Shown here piece by piece: positions 59,862 through 64,000 of a stretch of DNA of 64,000 nt. Below the pieces are notes generated by a model. The model did no database searches, was not told the DNA's origin, and saw only the letters and a list, made by a program, of their open reading frames with translations. The position numbers were made by a program, and so were the translations under genes. Numbering within the stretch: the stretch's first letter is position 1; each line of letters opens with the position of its first letter. This stretch comes from JAFLCM01 sp046154665 (GTDB taxonomy: Bacteria > Planctomycetota > Phycisphaerae > Phycisphaerales > UBA1924): assembly GCA_046154665.1 (NCBI GenBank), contig JBJXFG010000060.1:1-64000 (forward strand), in the 5' to 3' direction.

Positions 59862-59889
59862 AAGATACCGGACGAATCCACGAAGTCAA
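59862..59889 (-). promoter_or_regulatory. Likely sigma-70 promoter of the GH15-like gene
   Basis: On the minus strand TTGACT (59889-59884) and TATCTT (59867-59862) are 16 bp apart, about 64 bp before the ATG at 59798. The rest of the 567-bp divergent gap up to 60365 holds several small GC-rich stems but no gene. No clear sigma-28 or sigma-54 element for flagellin could be assigned. Confidence 0.5.
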
Positions 59890-60365
59890 TAGTCTTTCGT
59901 GTCCTACGAAACAAAGTCTGAGGCGTCCAATCGCCTAACGACTCGCGGGGATTTCCCGGACCCCTCACATCCCTCCAGAATCCACTTTCAATCCCGACTC
60001 GACCACCCAGTCAGGGGATTTCACCCCCGCCAGAACCCCCCAGAACCCTCAATTTCAGGACCAACACAGGTTATCGCCCGCACATCTTCCACTCGCGCTT
60101 CAGCCGTGCCCCGTCCCCGTCGATTTTCCCGGCCACAGCCGGAAATAAGCGGGCAGAAAGGGCCAGCGTGGCCCGGTCCCGCTTCCGGTCGGCTGATTCG
60201 GCCTCAACAGGCCGCACCAGCCACGGGCGCGGAGTCGCCCCGGCCCCCCACCAGCGACCCAGCTCCTCCCAACGGAGGAACCCGGGTCGACCCCCGCTGG
60301 GGAACGCCCCTGAGGCACGGATGCCCAGAGGCGAGTGAGAGAGAACAGGTTCACGGAGGTTCACC

Positions 60366-61907
60366 ATGAGTCGCATCAACACGAACGTGGCATCGCAGAT
60401 CGCGCAGCGGGTGCTGACCAGCAACAAGAACTCGCTCAACACCAGCCTCGAACGCCTCAGCACCGGCCTGCGGATCAACCGCGGCAAGGACGACCCCGCC
60501 GGCCTCATCGCGTCGGAGAATCTCCGCGCCGAGAAGGCCGCGCTGACCAAGGCCATCTCGAACGCCGAGCGCGCCGACCAGGTCGTCAACATCGCCGAGG
60601 GCGGCCTCGACGAGATCGGCAACCTCCTCAACGAGGTCCAGGCTCTCGTTACCGAGACCGCCAACACCGCCGGCCTCTCGTCCGAGGAACGCAACGCCAA
60701 CCAGCTCAAGCTCGACAGCATCCTTCAGACCATCGACCGCGTCGCCGGAGCAACCAACTTCCAGGGCAACAAGCTCCTCAACGGCAACCTCGCCTTCACC
60801 GCCACCAGCGTCAGCGCCCAGGTCGCCTCCTTCAAGGTCAACGGCGCCAAGCTCACCTTCGGCGGCACCCTCAACGTCGACGTCGTCGTCACCGGCTCGG
60901 CCCAGGTCGGCGGCTTCTTCCTCTCCTTCGGCGCCAACAACGTCAACCTCAGCGCCCCCAGCGCCCGCTTCGTCGTCGAGATCGCCGGCGCCAAGGGCTC
61001 CCGCGAACTCTCCTTCGCTTCGGGCACCAGCCTCCAGAACGTCGCCGCCGCCATCAACTCCTACACCGACATCACCGGCGTCGAGGCCCGCGTCTCGGGC
61101 ACCACCGGCGTCAGGCTCTTCTCCGACGAATACGGCTCCGACCAGTTCGTCTCTGTCAAGGTCAACAACACCGGCGGCATCGACACCGGCAACCTCGGCA
61201 TCTACAGCCTCAACGCGGGCGACGCCGACGCCATCAACACCACCCGCCTCAGCACCTTCGGCGTCGCCTCCAACGCCGTCAAGGACGCCGGGCAGGACGT
61301 CCGCGCCACCGTCAACGGCATCAACGCCACCACCCGCGGCACCAAGCTCCGCATCAACACCGACTTCCTCGATACCGAAGTCGATCTCAACTACAACCGC
61401 ACCTCCCCGGCCGGCTCGGCCGCCAAGCTCGGCGCCCTCACCGCCTTCACCATCACCGGCGGCGGGGCCGACTTCCAGCTCGCCTCCCGCGTCAACATCG
61501 CCGGCAAGGTCTCCATCGGCATCTCAAACGTCGCCGCTCGTGACATCGGACGAACCTCCGAATCCGGCTCCACCTACTTCCTCTCCGACCTCGCCGCCGG
61601 AAAGTCGCTCAACCTCGTGACGGGCGACCTCACCACCGCGCAGAAGGCCGTGGGCTCGGCGATCGTCGAACTCGCCGCCCTCCGCGGACGCCTGGGCGCC
61701 TTCCAGCAGAACACCGTCGGCGCCACCATCCGCAGCCTCAACGTCGGCCTCGAAAACACCACCGCCGCCGAGAGCGTGGTCCGTGACGCCGACTTCGCCA
61801 ACGAGACCGCGGGCCTCACCCGCTCGCAGATTCTGGTCTCCTCGGCGACGCAGATCCTCGGGCTGGCCAACCAGCAGCCCCAGAGCGCCCTCCAGCTTCT
61901 CGGCTAA
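60366..61907 (+). CDS. fliC: Flagellin
   Basis: A 513-residue filament subunit. The N-terminal D0/D1 part is canonical (MSRINTNVASQIAQRVLTSN; SLERLSTGLRINRGKDDPAG; LIASENLRAEKAALTKAISN). The C-terminal part is equally clear (LAALRGRLGAFQQNTVGATI; ESVVRDADFANETAGLTRSQ; QPQSALQLLG). The variable centre is about 280 residues long and Asn/Thr/Val-rich. GGAGG is 7 bp before the ATG. It lies about 11.5 kb beyond fliA, with its own terminator, and is the likely FliA target. Confidence 0.97.
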   Translation: MSRINTNVASQIAQRVLTSNKNSLNTSLERLSTGLRINRGKDDPAGLIASENLRAEKAALTKAISNAERADQVVNIAEGGLDEIGNLLNEVQALVTETANTAGLSSEERNANQLKLDSILQTIDRVAGATNFQGNKLLNGNLAFTATSVSAQVASFKVNGAKLTFGGTLNVDVVVTGSAQVGGFFLSFGANNVNLSAPSARFVVEIAGAKGSRELSFASGTSLQNVAAAINSYTDITGVEARVSGTTGVRLFSDEYGSDQFVSVKVNNTGGIDTGNLGIYSLNAGDADAINTTRLSTFGVASNAVKDAGQDVRATVNGINATTRGTKLRINTDFLDTEVDLNYNRTSPAGSAAKLGALTAFTITGGGADFQLASRVNIAGKVSIGISNVAARDIGRTSESGSTYFLSDLAAGKSLNLVTGDLTTAQKAVGSAIVELAALRGRLGAFQQNTVGATIRSLNVGLENTTAAESVVRDADFANETAGLTRSQILVSSATQILGLANQQPQSALQLLG

Positions 61908-61961
61908 GCCCGAGCCCGTCGGATCGCTCTGAAAGACTCAGGATCACCGTGAACCGATCCG

Positions 61962-61997
61962 ACCGCCCCGACCTCACCGTCGGGGCGGTTTTCGTTT
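61962..61997 (+). terminator. Rho-independent terminator after flagellin
   Basis: ACCGCCCCGAC and GTCGGGGCGGT form a perfect 11-bp stem with a 6-base loop, followed by TTTTCGTTT. It lies 54 bp after the flagellin stop. Confidence 0.92.
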
Positions 61998-62007
61998 CGC
62001 GCCCGAA

Positions 62008-62100
62008 CACACGAGCCCCGAGCGTGAGCGAGTGGGTCGAAAGACCTCTGACTCCCGATGTTCCGACGCACCCGTCGCTCACGCTCCGAGCTCCTGGTTC
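62008..62100. repeat. Dispersed REP-like palindrome, copy 4
   Basis: Left arm ACACGAGCCCCGAGCGTGAG continues CGAGTGGGT; right arm ACCCGTCGCTCACGCTCCGA. It lies between the flagellin terminator and the end of the convergent lipoprotein gene. A diverged further copy is at about 63010-63100. Confidence 0.75.
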
Positions 62101-62116
62101 GAGCGCCTTCGCGACG

Positions 62117-62812
62117 CTACTCCTCCGCTTCCACACTCGCGAGCGACGACCCAGCCCCAGTGCCCGAACTCGCCCTGGGCGTGAGCAAGATCACCACACC
62201 CGTCCAAACCCCGTCGGCCTGTTCCACCAGCGCCGGCCCCGCCACCAGCGCCGGCTGGCCGGGCCGCAGCGAGAGGTCCGACTCGAAGTCGCGCAGCCGC
62301 GTATACGCCGCGTTGGCCGAGCCCGCGCCCGTCTTGTCCGGCGTGAACTGCAGCACCGAGCCCGACACCTTCAGCCCGTACGACCCGCGCTCCCGCGCAG
62401 GCGAAGACTCAAGGCACAGCCGAACATCGGTGTGAACCCCGGACAAGAAGCCCATCTCCGCCGATTCCGCCCCGCTCGTCCCGCCCATCCGCAGCGTGCC
62501 CGCCCGCGTCGGCGTCACCATCACGCTCGGACGCCCCAGCACCTCAACATCCGCCACCGTCCGCAGCTCGGCGAGCACCGAGTCCGTCGACCCGCGCTCA
62601 ACGCCCACCGCGCCACGCACGGGCGAAGCGCCCAGCGCCGCGAGCTTGTCCTGCGCGATCTTCCCGCCGACCACGCGCAGCGCCACCGCCTCCACTTCCA
62701 TCGATCGCGCCGGCCCGGCGGACGCCGATCGTCCCCCCGATGCGCAGCCGCTCATCGAGGCCAAGAGCGAGATCATCACCGACGCACCAATCAAGGTCCC
62801 GGAACTGCGCAT
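62117..62812 (-). CDS. Lipoprotein with secretin-like strands
   Basis: A 231-residue envelope protein. A lipobox ends the signal (LASMSGC, Cys23), so lipidation is predicted. The middle part, TVADVEVLGRPSVMVTPTRA then GTLRMGG, resembles the strand-turn-strand of secretin gate domains (LSRPRV, then a small residue and G). The end, LRPGQPALVAGPAL and GVWTGVVILLTP, matches the secretin C-terminal strands. It is far shorter than a full secretin and has no N-domains. It may be a pilotin-like or degenerate relative. ATG at 62812 gives the signal. Confidence 0.6.
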   Translation of the reverse strand: MRSSGTLIGASVMISLLASMSGCASGGRSASAGPARSMEVEAVALRVVGGKIAQDKLAALGASPVRGAVGVERGSTDSVLAELRTVADVEVLGRPSVMVTPTRAGTLRMGGTSGAESAEMGFLSGVHTDVRLCLESSPARERGSYGLKVSGSVLQFTPDKTGAGSANAAYTRLRDFESDLSLRPGQPALVAGPALVEQADGVWTGVVILLTPRASSGTGAGSSLASVEAEE

Positions 62813-63189
62813 CTGGCGGCCTCCTCAAGAAGCCGAGGCTGCGCGGGGGAAAAACACACCCCGCGCCCACTCGGCCCCCCCGCATCGACCGCCCCAAACC
62901 TCTCATGCACCTCATTCCGCCGCGCGCTCGCCGAGCCACCCCGCCCCGTCCGCCCCCCTCATCACAAAGCGGACAACCCGCAGCGATTGAGCCCCAGAAC
63001 ACCCCAAGAGCAAGCCCCGAGCGCCCTTGAGTGGGTCTGAGAACAGCACGTGATCCGCGCGCGAAAAACAGCGATGCTCACGCACCGGGCTCGCAGCCCA
63101 CGCTTCAAGCGCTCATCAACCTGTCACCGCGAAGCCGTCCCTGAGGAGTCCGCGACGAAGGGACGGATCCGAACGGACGCGCCAATGCC
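62813..63189. other. Gene-free stretch with two repeat remnants
   Basis: No coding frame could be supported in these 377 bp. They hold a GC stem near 62,856 (GCGCGGGG/CCCCGCGC), a diverged copy of the REP-like palindrome at about 63,010-63,100, and the hairpin CCGTCCCT/AGGGACGG at 63135-63166, which resembles the one after fliL. Confidence 0.6.
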
Positions 63190-64000
63190 TCAAGGATTCT
63201 TGGGCTGCTCAGGCTCCCCACCATCAGGAGCTGGAGCCGGAGCGGGAGCAGGTGCCGGTTCGGCCCCGCGCCCCGGCAGCGTCTGCCCGGGATTGTTCGG
63301 GTCACGCACCGGCATCTTGACCGGAGTCCCCGTCGAGTATTTCCCGCGGTTGCTCATCACCGGGACCACGTCCACCTTCGGCGGCGGGTCGTTCCCCACC
63401 CACCCGCGCATCAGCGTCGTCATCAGCGCACGCCGAGGGTCGTTCGTCGTGATCTCCAGCGTGTCCTCGATCTTGCCCTCGGGCAGCGGGCCGTCGGATG
63501 CGATCTCGATGGTCACACGGCGCAGCGGCTGCTCGTTGACCATCATCGTCTCGGGCTCGCCGATCTGGATGTTCCACTTGGGGCCGGTCATCGCCTGCGT
63601 CTTGACGCCGGTCACCTTGAAGTCCGCGGTCCGCCCGGTCACGACCAGCCGCGCCTTGCCGGGCTGCCCGGGCTTGATCCACCCCAGCCGCGCCATGGTC
63701 GGCTCGATGTTCACCGTCTTCTCGACGAACCCGTCGATGAGCAGCCGCACCGCCTCGCCCGGGCTATTGGAAGGAACCTTCACCGAAGTCGTGATCGGGC
63801 CGCGCCACAACTGCGGGTCAATCTTGACCACCATCTCGCCCGACTCGCCCGGCCCGAACGTCCGCTGGGCCATCGGCATGACGACCACGGTCTCGGCCAG
63901 CGTGGTCGCCTCGCCGACGCGCAGCTCGGCGCTGCCCACGTTGCGGAACTTGAACGTGACGGTCTGGAAATCGGTGTCGAGGCACTTGCCGAAGGTCGCA
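63190..64000 (-). CDS. DUF1573-like protein, 5' end outside the window
   Basis: The frame stays open to the right edge, so the gene is incomplete; 269 codons are visible. The edge reads ATFGKCLDTDFQTVTFKFRN then VGSAELRV, the DUF1573 pattern of a beta-sandwich repeat. Further beta-rich repeats follow (GMVVKID-like GEMVVKIDPQLWRGPITTSV; GKIEDTLEITTNDPRRALMT). The tail is Pro/Ala-rich (PAPAPAPAPDGGEPEQP). The GTG at 63939 is internal and should not be taken as the start. Such proteins are usually exported; the function is unknown. Confidence 0.75.
   Translation of the reverse strand, partial: ATFGKCLDTDFQTVTFKFRNVGSAELRVGEATTLAETVVVMPMAQRTFGPGESGEMVVKIDPQLWRGPITTSVKVPSNSPGEAVRLLIDGFVEKTVNIEPTMARLGWIKPGQPGKARLVVTGRTADFKVTGVKTQAMTGPKWNIQIGEPETMMVNEQPLRRVTIEIASDGPLPEGKIEDTLEITTNDPRRALMTTLMRGWVGNDPPPKVDVVPVMSNRGKYSTGTPVKMPVRDPNNPGQTLPGRGAEPAPAPAPAPAPDGGEPEQPKNP

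Noticed and set aside
60170..60200. Possible sigma-54 promoter before flagellin (TGGCCCGGTCCCGCTT)
   Set aside because: The GG and GC doublets are 9 and not 10 bases apart and the rest of the match is poor. Not called.
63190..63939. GTG at 63939 as the start of the last gene
   Set aside because: The frame continues upstream to the window edge with the family's conserved strands (FGKCLDTDFQTVTFKFRN), so the true start lies outside.

Overview
The window reads as a chromosomal piece of a high-GC, flagellated planctomycete, most likely of the class Phycisphaerae. The pointers are paired dockerin-like repeats at the C-terminus of a secreted hydrolase, a PTPGA-type C-terminal sorting tail ending in an arginine run, a two-component operon built on an N-terminal helix-turn-helix fused to a receiver domain, and abundant short palindromes between genes. 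All of this is read by eye, with no database search.

Positions 1-19,650 are mixed housekeeping and accessory genes: a HAD hydrolase, a CPBP-type membrane protein, a thiolase, a low-GC FRG-domain gene lying among hairpin repeats, an NTF2-like gene broken by one TGA, a Tat-exported protein, a PH-domain membrane protein, tRNA-Arg(CCG), an MFS transporter, a DUF3299-like protein, an RRM protein, the GTPase Der, an orphan DUF433 protein, a three-gene signalling operon (HTH-REC, HDOD-histidine kinase, REC-GAF), an acyl-CoA ligase and a SPOR lipoprotein.

Positions 19,865-48,806 form one large flagellar locus, all on the plus strand. It opens with a FlgN-like gene and an FlrB/FlrC-type kinase and sigma-54 activator. 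It continues through flgB-flgC-fliE-fliF-fliG-fliH-fliI-fliJ, a MotE-like gene, fliK-flgD, a TIGR02530-like gene, flgE, a small membrane protein, fliL, fliN, fliO-fliP-fliQ-fliR, flhB-flhA, flhF-flhG and another small membrane protein, and ends with fliA. Basal body, export apparatus, hook, polar placement and regulation are therefore encoded together. No fliM, motA/motB, rod and ring genes (flgF-I), hook-junction genes or filament cap gene is seen here. A flagellin gene lies apart at 60,366.

Positions 48,900-64,000 carry folK, a type II NADH dehydrogenase-like gene, a ParA ATPase fused to a CBM48/AMPK-beta-like domain, an overlapping gene that looks like a MinD/ParA fold without its P-loop, a secreted protein with a sorting tail, a rhomboid protease, a GH15-like secreted glycosidase, flagellin, a secretin-like lipoprotein and an incomplete DUF1573-like gene.

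Three things stand out. First, the ParA-CBM48 gene and its ATPase-dead-looking neighbour may be an undescribed positioning or scaffolding pair. Second, locus-specific tandem-repeat tracts follow a strand rule: purine-rich just after stop codons and pyrimidine-rich just before start codons. Between two co-directional genes they can pair into long hairpins. Third, several families of dispersed palindromes lie between genes, and one apparently within a gene.
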